Source: a virus. Taken from it: 38,646 nt of DNA. A model generated the notes under the pieces. It was not told where the DNA came from, made no database searches, and worked only from the letters and a program-made list of their open reading frames with translations. Of the stretch, positions 1 to 6,296 are shown in pieces (within the stretch, counting starts at the first letter, position 1; every line of letters begins with the position of its first letter). The stretch spans positions 1-38,646 of IMG/VR virus record IMGVR_UViG_3300042922_000673; one strand, given 5' to 3'. Position numbers and translations under genes: made by a program.

Positions 1-8
1 ACGCACGC

Positions 9-44
9 TTGACATGGCGGTAATTACCGACGTACGGTCTACCC
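9..44 (+). promoter_or_regulatory. Early rightward promoter with palindromic operator, leaderless
   Basis: TTGACA at 9-14 and TACGGT at 33-38 are separated by 18 bp, with six bases from the -10 box to the ATG at 45, so the transcript probably starts at or beside the start codon (leaderless). A perfect 12-bp palindrome, CGGTAATTACCG (18-29), fills the spacer, where a bound repressor would block RNA polymerase. A half-site AATTACCG recurs at 53-60 inside the gene. The same architecture recurs leftward at 36540-36505. Promoter and operator are seen in the sequence; the protein that binds is inferred. Confidence 0.7.
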
Positions 45-386
45 ATGTCAGAAATTACCGCCCTCAACTACAAGCAGCAGCTCGCTGCGGCAGTCAGAGC
101 CGAGTGGGGTCGCCTCGGACTGAGCCGGACGGAGTTCCAGAAGGTTATCGGTCGCAGCCGACCTACTGCCGCGAGCAGATGGGAAGGCGAGTCCGACTAC
201 ATCGCATCCGAGCTTGAGAAGATCGCTTCTCGCTTGGGCATCACCCCCTACAACCTCAACGAGTCCGCCGCCCTGGGCGTGCGGTTCGCTGAGAGCAACA
301 CCACGGACGACGAGGTGGCGCGGATTACCCCGCCCGTCGACGTGTACGCCCAGCCCGCCCGCTCCAAGGCGCGGAGGGCATCATGA
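45..386 (+). CDS. Cro/repressor-like helix-turn-helix protein
   Basis: This 113-residue protein has an HTH-like segment (about residues 22-50, including LGLSRTEFQKVIGRSRPTAA) followed by EGESDY and a second helical stretch ending GITPYNLNES. That layout matches small XRE/Cro-type phage regulators. The ATG at 45 is chosen because it sits six bases after the -10 box, with no Shine-Dalgarno sequence. As the first gene of the early operon behind a palindromic operator it is probably the Cro-like or immunity regulator, but I cannot tell Cro from CI by sequence alone. The tail (residues 80-113) is polar and probably disordered. It overlaps the next gene by ATGA. Confidence 0.7.
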   Translation: MSEITALNYKQQLAAAVRAEWGRLGLSRTEFQKVIGRSRPTAASRWEGESDYIASELEKIASRLGITPYNLNESAALGVRFAESNTTDDEVARITPPVDVYAQPARSKARRAS

Positions 387-607
387 ACGGCCTCGGACTG
401 CTCCTCTGGATCGTCGGCCTGCTCGTCGTGTGGGGCTGTGTGATGATCGCGGACGCCTACTGCAACGCCCCTCGTATCGCCGAGACGGATCCGGCCGGCA
501 TCTCCCGGTTCGATGCGCTGGATGGTGTGGGACAGATGTTGTCGGATTCTGTGGCGCATGAGGCGCGGATGACGGCGCGTGCTGAACGACTCGGCGGCGC
601 ATCATGA
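383..607 (+). CDS. Small single-pass membrane protein
   Basis: This is a 74-residue protein with one strong hydrophobic segment at residues 3-24 (GLGLLLWIVGLLVVWGCVMI), followed by a polar, probably cytoplasmic tail. It starts inside the stop of the HTH gene (ATGA) with GGAGG at 373-377, so it is translationally coupled to it. I do not recognise the family. A small membrane protein coupled to an immunity regulator could act in superinfection exclusion, but that is only inference from position. Confidence 0.6.
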   Translation: MNGLGLLLWIVGLLVVWGCVMIADAYCNAPRIAETDPAGISRFDALDGVGQMLSDSVAHEARMTARAERLGGAS

Positions 608-882
608 ACGCCGACTACTACATCGCGAAGGCCACCAAGAGCAGGCGTGAGGCGAAGGTCGTTCGGATTGTGTCGAACGTCTTCTTCGCGCTGGCTGTGT
701 TCTTCACGCTCGCAGCCCTGGTGATGATCTTCACCGGAGCACAGGTCACGAGCGTTCTCGTCACGGCTTCTTCCGTCCTCATCATCACTACGAACGCCTT
801 CAACATTCGAGGGTCTGCCCGTTCTCAGGAGCAGACCGCGCGGATGTGGGATCGCTTGGCCGCGGATTACCCGTCCCCCTGA
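604..882 (+). CDS. Small membrane protein with two predicted TM helices
   Basis: This is a 92-residue protein with two hydrophobic stretches: about residues 23-43 (IVSNVFFALAVFFTLAALVM) and 46-66 (TGAQVTSVLVTASSVLIITT). Basic residues precede the first (KSRREAKVVR). It overlaps the previous stop by ATGA and ends the three-gene early unit just before a hairpin. The family is unknown. Together with the preceding membrane protein it looks like an envelope-directed pair, possibly for exclusion of other phages; no functional motif supports a firmer call. Confidence 0.6.
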   Translation: MNADYYIAKATKSRREAKVVRIVSNVFFALAVFFTLAALVMIFTGAQVTSVLVTASSVLIITTNAFNIRGSARSQEQTARMWDRLAADYPSP

Positions 883-905
883 GACCACATCGTCTCGGCC
901 TTTTC
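881..905 (+). terminator. Weak hairpin terminator after first early operon
   Basis: GAGAC (881-885) pairs with GTCTC (892-896) over a six-base loop and is followed by GGCCTTTT. The stem is only 5 bp, so termination may be partial and may gate expression of the genes from 1264 onward. Confidence 0.35.
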
Positions 906-1263
906 CGGTGTCACATCCGGACTAGGCGCTAATCGTCGCGCAATCAGCGGCGATGAACAAGAACACCACATAGCTGTTTGACGGATTCCGATCCCCGCTC
1001 AGGGGCCGGTCAGTAGTCGGGCAGCGACATATAGAACCACCAGTGACGGGGTCTCGGTTTGAGCGCGGGCCTGTGGGGTGGGAGATCAATCAAACGCAGG
1101 CTGCGCTAGTGACCCCCGTTACGCGGGGATAGGGGTGCAGGACCGGGCCACGCGGGCAATCAGTGGCGGCGCATGCATGAGCCGGGAGTTGTTGCCCCCG
1201 CCAGACCGTCGGGCTGGATGCGCACACCGACACATCTAGGGAACGAACATCGGGAGGCAAGCG
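906..1263 (+). other. Non-coding, hairpin-rich leader region
   Basis: No convincing ORF is present in about 360 bases. Several short inverted repeats occur: CCCC(993-996)/GGGG(1002-1005), CCCCG(1114-1118)/CGGGG(1124-1128) and GCCAC(1147-1151)/GTGGC(1163-1167). The 1109-1137 segment resembles a solitary type I-E CRISPR repeat (separate entry). The region ends in a strong ribosome-binding site, GGGAGG (1252-1257), for the next gene. It may be a structured leader or carry a small RNA. I see no tRNA. Confidence 0.4.
1109..1137 (+). repeat. Solitary type I-E-like CRISPR repeat element
   Basis: This segment begins GTG, two bases, CCCCG, then TTACG as loop and CGGGGATA. The type I-E repeat pattern familiar from E. 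coli and actinobacteria has GTG, two bases, CCCCG, a six-base GC-rich centre and CGGGGAT(A/G). The stem, flanks and ATA handle match; the centre is one base shorter and the last bases (GGGGTG) differ from the usual ACCG/CCC. No second copy lies at spacer distance, so this is not an array. It may be an RNA-based anti-CRISPR decoy or a chance hairpin. Confidence 0.25.
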
Positions 1264-1422
1264 ATGAGTGAAGAGTCACGCGAGGACCGGATCCTCGCCT
1301 CAATCATCGAGATCGAGTCGCGTCCGCACTTGGACGCATACGCAAAAGCCGCGTTGGACGGCCTCTACCTTCTCCTCGAGCGCGCGGAAGCCCAGACGGC
1401 ACTGAAGCAGGCCGCGTCATGA
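1264..1422 (+). CDS. Small hypothetical early protein (52 aa)
   Basis: The 52-residue product is acidic and probably helical (MSEESREDRILASIIEIESR at the N-terminus, LDGLYLLLERAEAQTALKQA near the C-terminus). The start is set by GGGAGG at 1252-1257, six bases from the ATG. It overlaps the following gene by four bases (ATGA at 1419). I do not recognise a family. It opens a string of seven coupled small genes leading to the YqaJ exonuclease, so it probably belongs to the early replication operon. Confidence 0.6.
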   Translation: MSEESREDRILASIIEIESRPHLDAYAKAALDGLYLLLERAEAQTALKQAAS

Positions 1423-1556
1423 GATCGGGTACGCCGTGGGTTGTGCGTGACGTGCGTGACCGTGTCATTGAAGCGTTCCCGGACAGGTGGGCTGCGGAGG
1501 ACTACATGGATGGTCGACCCGGGCTCTGGCTCGACTGGCAAGGAGAAACCGAATGA
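1419..1556 (+). CDS. Small hypothetical protein (45 aa)
   Basis: The 45-residue product is rich in charged and aromatic residues (for example DRWAAEDYMDGRPGLWLDWQ). It overlaps the upstream stop by ATGA and the downstream start by ATGA (1553), typical of tightly packed actinophage early genes. No family, membrane segment or metal-binding motif is visible. The call rests on coupling and codon character. Confidence 0.5.
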   Translation: MRSGTPWVVRDVRDRVIEAFPDRWAAEDYMDGRPGLWLDWQGETE

Positions 1557-1738
1557 ACGAGTTGACGCGTGCTGAAGAGTTCCTAGCCGTCCTCGCCGTC
1601 ACCAACCGGCACGAACCCCTACCCATGGGGAAACTCGCGTTCCGTGACCGATTCGACCAGTGGTGCCGGCGCGCATGCGAAGTGCTCATGCCCATCGGAT
1701 TGGGCCTACTCGTCGCGGCGTTCATGGTGCACCCGTGA
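1553..1738 (+). CDS. Small C-terminally anchored membrane protein
   Basis: This 61-residue protein starts at the ATGA overlap (1553), with GGAGAA at 1541-1546 as ribosome-binding site. The in-frame ATG at 1487 is rejected because it would overlap the previous gene by 70 bases. The C-terminus is hydrophobic (VLMPIGLGLLVAAFMVHP), suggesting a tail anchor, while the N-terminal 40 residues are charged. The family is unknown. It shares its stop with the next start (GTGA). Confidence 0.55.
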   Translation: MNELTRAEEFLAVLAVTNRHEPLPMGKLAFRDRFDQWCRRACEVLMPIGLGLLVAAFMVHP

Positions 1739-1848
1739 CAGCCGTGTTTATGGCTGTCGCAACCAACCCGTTCATCATCATCGCCACCCTCACCCTGCTC
1801 GTCCCATACGCACTACACGTCAGCGAAACCCCAAGGAGACGCAAATGA
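1735..1848 (+). CDS. Tiny membrane protein (37 aa)
   Basis: GTG at 1735 overlaps the previous TGA (GTGA), giving a 37-residue protein that is almost entirely one hydrophobic helix (NPFIIIATLTLLVPYALHV) with a basic tail (RRRK). An internal ATG at 1750 is an alternative start. Function is unknown; its size and membrane segment fit a phage accessory membrane peptide. Confidence 0.45.
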   Translation: MTAVFMAVATNPFIIIATLTLLVPYALHVSETPRRRK

Positions 1849-1925
1849 GCGACGACGAAGCATGGGTGGTGCTGGACATCCTCGCCGACCGAGCGATCGA
1901 CGCAATGCTGGGCGTCCTGCGATGA
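1845..1925 (+). CDS. Tiny hypothetical peptide (26 aa)
   Basis: The ATG at 1845 overlaps the preceding stop (ATGA) and the ORF ends in the ATGA that starts the next gene. AAGGAG at 1833-1838 is a good ribosome-binding site at suitable spacing. The product (MSDDEAWVVLDILADRAIDA at the N-terminus) is acidic and helical. It may be a real micropeptide or simply a coupling ORF for the gene at 1922. Confidence 0.4.
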   Translation: MSDDEAWVVLDILADRAIDAMLGVLR

Positions 1926-2281
1926 ACGCCACGCCGGACATGGCGCAGATCCGGGAACACCACGCACTCACCGCCGCCACCCTCGAAGACACCGCATACG
2001 CCAAAACAGGTCACACGTTCGGCGTCTCATGGCGGCAAGGATTCAGAACCGGATTCTGGCAAGCCGTCGAGTACGTACTCGAGACACAGCAGCACATCGA
2101 CGACCTGAGCGCCGGCGAACTACTCGCCGAACTACGCAAAGGCCCCGCATCCCTCTACTGGCCCGTCAAAGCCGGAGACCCAAACTTCCACGCCGACTGC
2201 CCCAGATGCCACATCCGCGTCCTCATCGACCGTGAAGGCATCTGCTACGAATGCGGCCACGAATTCCAGGAGCAGCAATGA
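1922..2281 (+). CDS. Zinc-ribbon early protein
   Basis: The 119-residue protein ends in a treble-clef-like zinc ribbon: CPRCHI, then 11-12 residues, then CYECGHEF (four cysteines, about residues 93-112). The N-terminal part is helical, with aromatic residues (SWRQGFRTGFWQAVEYV). The ATG at 1922 overlaps the previous gene by four bases. Such domains bind DNA or protein. Its place directly before the YqaJ exonuclease suggests a role in early DNA metabolism, but no specific function is known. Confidence 0.65.
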   Translation: MNATPDMAQIREHHALTAATLEDTAYAKTGHTFGVSWRQGFRTGFWQAVEYVLETQQHIDDLSAGELLAELRKGPASLYWPVKAGDPNFHADCPRCHIRVLIDREGICYECGHEFQEQQ

Positions 2282-2961
2282 CCCTCACCGTCTATGCCGA
2301 GCTTGAGCAAGGCAGCCCCGAATGGTTGCAGGCCAGATGCGGACTCCCCACCGCCTCAGTCATCGGCAGACTCATCACGCCCAGCACGCTCAAGGTCGCG
2401 AACAACGACACCTCGCGTGACGCCATCCGCACCCTCGCCGCCGAAAGGATCTCTGGGCACGTTGAGTACGTCCACCCCACGATGGACATGCAGCGCGGCA
2501 CGTTGGACGAACCACTGGCTCGCGACCTCTACGCCCGTACCTATGCCCCCGTCGAAGAGATCGGATTTGCCGTCCGAGAGATCAACGGACACAAGCTCGG
2601 CGCGTCACCTGACGGTCTCGTCGGCGAAGACGGCGGCATCGAAATCAAAAGCCGCAAGCCCTCGCACCAGCTCAAAGCCTTCCTCACACAGGCCGTGCCA
2701 GTCGAGAACATGGCCCAAATTCAAGCCCTCATGCTCGTCCTCGGCCGCAAGTGGTGGGACTACTGCTCATACGCCGGCGGGTGGCCGCTGTTCGTCAAAC
2801 GCGTCTACCCGGACCCGCGATGGCAAGACGCAATCCGGGCCGCCCTCGAATCGTTCGAGAAGGAAGTTGCCCTTCAGATCAGCATCTTCGAGCAGGCGTC
2901 TGCAGGTGCTCCGATCGCGCCCCGGGTCGACCATTTCGCAGATGCGGAGATCCGGATATGA
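2278..2961 (+). CDS. YqaJ-like viral recombinase / exonuclease
   Basis: This 227-residue protein belongs to the lambda-exonuclease/YqaJ family of PD-(D/E)XK nucleases, which resect double-stranded ends for phage recombination. Visible motifs are GSPEWLQARCG near residue 12, LDEPLARD near 77-84, GASPDGL with the catalytic Asp near residue 112, and EIKSR with Glu and Lys near 122 and 124. The start at 2278 is the ATGA overlap with the zinc-ribbon gene. Length is normal for the family. Its annealing partner is not obvious; the conserved gene at 3545 may serve, but it is not a recognisable RecT or Erf. Confidence 0.88.
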   Translation: MTLTVYAELEQGSPEWLQARCGLPTASVIGRLITPSTLKVANNDTSRDAIRTLAAERISGHVEYVHPTMDMQRGTLDEPLARDLYARTYAPVEEIGFAVREINGHKLGASPDGLVGEDGGIEIKSRKPSHQLKAFLTQAVPVENMAQIQALMLVLGRKWWDYCSYAGGWPLFVKRVYPDPRWQDAIRAALESFEKEVALQISIFEQASAGAPIAPRVDHFADAEIRI

Positions 2962-3545
2962 GCGAGAGGTGCGCATACGCAGATTGTGTCCGCGCCCTGT
3001 ACGCCAAAGGCTACTGCAACGCCCACTACAGGCGGGCCCTAAAGGGTGCCGACATGGACGCTCCTTTCCTCCTGACGGGGCAGGATGAGGCGCGCTTCTG
3101 GAACCGGGTCGAACGGACGGAGGGTTGCTGGCTCTGGCGCGGCACGGTCATGAAGATCGGCTACGGGGCTATCCGATTCGGAGGCCGAAATCGGACCGCT
3201 CACCGGGTTTCGTACGAGTTGAATGTTGGCCCGATCCCCGAGGGCAAGCAGATCGATCACGCGTGCCGGAACCGTCTATGCGTGAACCCGGATCACTTGC
3301 GCCCGCTGACGGACGGCGAGAACAAGCAAAACCTTTCGGCAAACCGCTCGAGCAACACGTCCGGCGTCCGCGGCGTCTCTTGGTACGAGCCGCGAGGCAA
3401 GTGGATGGCGAAAGCAACAGTGCGGGGAAAGCAGCACTACCTCGGGTACTTCACCTCCCTCGAGGAGGCCGACAAGGCGGTCAGTGCGTTCCGACGCATC
3501 CACATGCCGTACTCGCTCATGGACAAGGAAAGAGAGGACGCCTGA
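2958..3545 (+). CDS. HNH homing endonuclease with AP2 DNA-binding domain
   Basis: The 195-residue protein combines a short cysteine/histidine N-terminus (CAYADC, YCNAHYR), an HNH core (IDHACRNRLCVNPDHLRPL, catalytic Asp/His near residues 100-101) and a C-terminal AP2/ERF-like domain (about 135-185; SGVRGVSWYEPRGKWMAKA then YFTSLEEADKAV). This is the standard layout of free-standing phage homing endonucleases. It sits between the YqaJ gene and the conserved gene at 3545, overlapping both by ATGA/TGATG, so it looks like an insertion between two functionally linked genes. It probably spreads itself rather than serving the phage. Confidence 0.87.
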   Translation: MSERCAYADCVRALYAKGYCNAHYRRALKGADMDAPFLLTGQDEARFWNRVERTEGCWLWRGTVMKIGYGAIRFGGRNRTAHRVSYELNVGPIPEGKQIDHACRNRLCVNPDHLRPLTDGENKQNLSANRSSNTSGVRGVSWYEPRGKWMAKATVRGKQHYLGYFTSLEEADKAVSAFRRIHMPYSLMDKEREDA

Positions 3546-4102
3546 TGGACATTTCATCGACGATCCAGGCGAACAGCCAGCAGATTAATGCGGACGATGT
3601 GATGGTTCCGCGGACAGTGACGATCACTAATGTGGAGGCGGGAACTACGGAACAGCCGGTTTTTCTGCATGTGGCAGAGTTCCCTGGCCGCACTTTCCGT
3701 CCGGGGAAATCGATGAGGAGGGTGCTCGTCGCTGCGTGGAGCGCTGAGGCTTCTACCTACATCGGCCGCCGACTCACGCTGTACAACGACACCACGATCC
3801 GGTTCGGAAAGGACGTGACGGGCGGGGTTCGCATTAGCCACATGTCGGATCTCGACAAGCCGCTGACTGTCAGCCTCACGATAACTCGAGGCAAGCGGGC
3901 GCCGTTCGTTGTGCAGCCGCTTCCGGATGCACCGCCGGCTGATGACCGTGCCGCGAAGGCCATCACCGCACTCACGAACGCACCTAGCGTCCCGGATCTC
4001 GACAAACTGTGGGGCCGCGTGGTGAGTGGCGGTCTCGACAGCATCCCGACGGTGAAGGGCGCGTTCGATGCGCGTGCGAAGGAACTGGCGGCATCACAGT
4101 GA
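3545..4102 (+). CDS. Conserved actinophage protein next to YqaJ (185 aa)
   Basis: I recognise the general pattern from actinophage recombination modules: an early ADDVMVPRTVTITNVEAGT, then PGRTFRPGKSMRRVLVAAWS, then RRLTLYNDTTIRFGKDVTGG and ISHMSDLDKP. The function is not established to my knowledge. The beta-rich N-terminal two-thirds could be an OB-like or annealing fold. The C-terminal third is Ala/Pro-rich with a helical domain (VPDLDKLWGRVV). Lying between YqaJ and an Hjc-like nuclease, it is a candidate single-strand binding or annealing partner; that is inference. Confidence 0.6.
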   Translation: MDISSTIQANSQQINADDVMVPRTVTITNVEAGTTEQPVFLHVAEFPGRTFRPGKSMRRVLVAAWSAEASTYIGRRLTLYNDTTIRFGKDVTGGVRISHMSDLDKPLTVSLTITRGKRAPFVVQPLPDAPPADDRAAKAITALTNAPSVPDLDKLWGRVVSGGLDSIPTVKGAFDARAKELAASQ

Positions 4103-4461
4103 CCCGTTCAAGACAGTCCGCGAAACAGGCGGGCACACGATTCGAACGCAGCATCGCCGACTACCTCGCAATCCAGCTCGAGGACGACCGCATCGATCGA
4201 CGCGTGAAGACCGGCACGAAAGACCGCGGCGACATCGGAGGTGTTCGGTTCTTCGGTCGCCGGGTGGTCATCGAGTGCAAGGACGTGTCACGGCTTGACC
4301 TGTCCGGCTGGGTTCGTGAGGCACAGGTCGAAGCAGGCAACGACGACGCACTACTCGGTGCGGTCGTGCACAAGCGTCGAGGCACGGCCAACCCGGGCGA
4401 CCAGTACGTAACCATGACCGTCGACGACCTCATCGCACTACTCATCGGCGGCATCGAGTAG
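4099..4461 (+). CDS. PD-(D/E)XK nuclease, Holliday-junction-resolvase-like
   Basis: The 120-residue protein starts at GTG 4099, overlapping the previous TGA. It shows the Hjc/PDDEXK signature: TRFERSIADYL at the N-terminus, GDIGGV with Asp near residue 45, and VIECKD with Glu near 59 and Lys near 61. The length matches Hjc-type resolvases. In the YqaJ module it probably resolves branched recombination or replication intermediates before packaging. It is followed at once by a strong terminator. Confidence 0.75.
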   Translation: MTRSRQSAKQAGTRFERSIADYLAIQLEDDRIDRRVKTGTKDRGDIGGVRFFGRRVVIECKDVSRLDLSGWVREAQVEAGNDDALLGAVVHKRRGTANPGDQYVTMTVDDLIALLIGGIE

Positions 4462-4479
4462 CCGCACCGCAAGCAAGCA

Positions 4480-4513
4480 GGGCCCGTCGTATTCGCAGTA
4501 CGACGGGCCCTTT
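4480..4513 (+). terminator. Strong intrinsic terminator after recombination genes
   Basis: A perfect 12-bp stem, GGGCCCGTCGTA (4480-4491) with TACGACGGGCCC (4499-4510), has a seven-base loop and is followed by TTTACT. It separates the recombination unit from the replication unit starting at 4541. Confidence 0.85.
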
Positions 4514-4540
4514 ACTCATCCCGTCTAGGAGGACGAACGA

Positions 4541-4858
4541 ATGAGCATCACAAGCATGGCAGCTGGTCCGAGAGCACGCGCAACCGATCCCACCACCTCA
4601 CACACCGCAGCAGACACCACCGAGAACCGTGTCGCCGCATCCCAATACGCCGTCGCACGCATCCTCGAAGACGCCGGCAAACCACTCACCGACACCCAGA
4701 TCGCGATCAAAGCACGCTGGGACTACGGCTACCGGTTCAGTGACTCACGCCTCCGCACAGCACGACACGAACTCGTCGAGTCCGGGCACGTGAAGGACGT
4801 CGGCACCACCAAACCCGATGGCCACCGGTCACACATGATCCTGTGGGCACTCGCATGA
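4541..4858 (+). CDS. Hypothetical protein, possible winged-helix fold
   Basis: The 105-residue protein starts at ATG 4541 behind AGGAGG (4527-4532). The N-terminal 30 residues are Ala/Thr-rich. The rest (AVARILEDAGKPLTDTQIAI, then RLRTARHELVESGHVKDVG) has the helix-helix-wing rhythm of small winged-helix proteins that sense a second helix pair before a beta wing. It begins the replication unit. I do not know the family; a role in replication or its regulation is inference. Confidence 0.6.
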   Translation: MSITSMAAGPRARATDPTTSHTAADTTENRVAASQYAVARILEDAGKPLTDTQIAIKARWDYGYRFSDSRLRTARHELVESGHVKDVGTTKPDGHRSHMILWALA

Positions 4859-5031
4859 CCGGACTGCTCCCACTGCCCGCACCCGAAACCCAGGCGAAGG
4901 AAGAGCGACCCCACGCGTGCGGTCGGTGCCGCAACCCCTGGGGCGTCGTCAACAACGAATGCCCGGGGTTCATCCGCGACCGAAACGCACGCTGGATCGC
5001 CGAAATCGACGCATTCGAGTTCCACGCGTGA
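4855..5031 (+). CDS. Small CxxC protein (58 aa)
   Basis: This starts at the ATGA overlap (4855). The 58-residue product has ACGRCRNPWGVVNNECPGF, a Cys-x2-Cys plus a third Cys, and a C-terminal amphipathic stretch (WIAEIDAFEFHA). It may be a partial zinc knuckle. It lies immediately before the replisome organiser and is probably co-transcribed with it. Function is unknown. Confidence 0.55.
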   Translation: MTGLLPLPAPETQAKEERPHACGRCRNPWGVVNNECPGFIRDRNARWIAEIDAFEFHA

Positions 5032-5043
5032 GGGGGACAACAC

Positions 5044-6003
5044 ATGACCTGGTTCAAGATCGATGACGGGTTCTGGTCCCACCCGAAAGTCCTCGAGCTA
5101 TCCGACGAAGCCGTCGCCCTCTGGGTAAGAGCCGGCTCGTACTGCGCTGGACACCTGACCGACGGCGTCGTCAAGCGCGGGACACTTCGGCTGTTAGGCG
5201 CAACGCGCGACGCGGCCACCGAGCTGGTCTTGGCGGGCCTTTGGGACATCGACGGGGAGACCTGGACGTTCCATGACTGGGATGTCTACCAGCCGACCCG
5301 CCAGCAAGTAGAGGCCACGCGCGCGTCCGACCAGCGGCGTCAGGAGCTTTCCCGCAACCCGCAACTGCGCGATGCGATCCGTAGCCGCGATGGAGGCGCC
5401 TGCCGGTACTGCGGCATCCACGTGAACTGGGCGGACCGCAAGGGAACGGGTGGTGGGACGTACGACCACATCAACCCCTACGGACCGAACACGCTCGAGA
5501 ACCTCGTTGTCGCATGCCGCGCGTGCAACTCGAAGAAGGGGCAGCGCACACCCGAACAAGCGGGGATGAGAATCCGGCCCGTATCTGGATCCGATCTAGT
5601 GACAAATCAAGCCCCGTCCCGTCCCGTCCCGACCCGACCACTAACTGACTACGTCAGTCAGTCCGGAGAAGACAGACAGGCGGAACAGCGGTCGGCAGCA
5701 ATCATTCAGGGTCTCGGAATCGACCCCAAAAAGCTGCGCACGCATATCGAAGCGAAAGCCGGGACACCGGCATCAGCAACCGAAGCCATGCGCATCGCAA
5801 CCGAGATCCTCGCCCGTGGCGGAGACGTCACACACCCACAGCGGTACGTCCTCAGTTCCATCACCAAGAACCCCGACGAGATCCGCACCTCACTCCGAGC
5901 AACAAGACCCGCATCCAGACCCGAGCGGGAACCCGAATGCGACATCCACACCGGGTACCCGCTCCCATGCCACCGATGCGCACAAGAACAGGCAACCCCA
6001 TGA
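5044..6003 (+). CDS. Replisome-organiser-like protein with internal HNH domain
   Basis: The 319-residue protein is modular. Residues 1-90 (WFKIDDGFWSHPKVLELSDE onward) match the winged-helix N-terminus of phage replisome organisers. Residues about 110-180 form an HNH nuclease (RDGGACRYCG, TYDHINPYGPNTLENLV, ACRACNSKKG) with intact Asp/His and both CxxC pairs. A low-complexity linker (PSRPVPTRP) follows, then a helical C-terminal domain (GLGIDPKKLRTHIEAKAGTP) and a final Cys/His motif (CDIHTGYPLPCHRC). The ribosome-binding site is GGGGG near 5033-5037. It probably nucleates phage replication; the nuclease insertion is unusual for an initiator. Repeats in the linker DNA may be part of the origin. 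Confidence 0.75.
   Translation: MTWFKIDDGFWSHPKVLELSDEAVALWVRAGSYCAGHLTDGVVKRGTLRLLGATRDAATELVLAGLWDIDGETWTFHDWDVYQPTRQQVEATRASDQRRQELSRNPQLRDAIRSRDGGACRYCGIHVNWADRKGTGGGTYDHINPYGPNTLENLVVACRACNSKKGQRTPEQAGMRIRPVSGSDLVTNQAPSRPVPTRPLTDYVSQSGEDRQAEQRSAAIIQGLGIDPKKLRTHIEAKAGTPASATEAMRIATEILARGGDVTHPQRYVLSSITKNPDEIRTSLRATRPASRPEREPECDIHTGYPLPCHRCAQEQATP
5613..5658 (+). repeat. Iteron-like pentamers plus palindrome; possible origin
   Basis: Inside the organiser gene, CCCGT occurs three times (5613-5627), then CCCGA twice (5628-5637). A palindrome, ACTGAC-TAC-GTCAGT (5644-5658), follows directly, with an extra CAGT. Phage origins often lie inside the initiator gene, as in lambda O, so this is a candidate origin. 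It may instead be a simple-sequence linker with no DNA role. Confidence 0.3.
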
Positions 6004-6296
6004 ACACCAAACCCATCGAACTCATGATGCGGTTCCCCCCAAACGTCTGGGGGCGACTCGCAACGATCGCAGACGACCGCGGCACCAACATCGCCGACAT
6101 CATCACCACCGCCGTCATCAACGAACTCCGACCACGCGACCGACGCTCCTGGGTACTGCAGCTCGTACGACAGGGGTACAGCGACCGTGCGATTGCGGAA
6201 ACGACCGGGGAACTCAAGTCGTATGTCGGTGACGTTCGACGCGCCGCCAAACTCCCCGCCAACCGTGACCGGTCCGCTGAAAGGAGAACCGCATGA
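6000..6296 (+). CDS. Small DNA-binding protein (RHH/HTH-like)
   Basis: This 98-residue protein starts at the ATGA overlap with the organiser gene (6000). Residues 1-42 (ELMMRFPPNVWGRLATIADD, RGTNIADIITTAVINEL) resemble a ribbon-helix-helix. Residues 50-85 (WVLQLVRQGYSDRAIAETTG) read as a helix-turn-helix. Basic residues dominate the tail. It may regulate the replication operon or assist the organiser. The double DNA-binding layout is inferred from pattern only. Confidence 0.6.
   Translation: MNTKPIELMMRFPPNVWGRLATIADDRGTNIADIITTAVINELRPRDRRSWVLQLVRQGYSDRAIAETTGELKSYVGDVRRAAKLPANRDRSAERRTA

Noticed and set aside
1109-1170. CRISPR array
   Set aside because: Only one repeat-like element is present; no second copy at spacer distance and no cas genes in the window.
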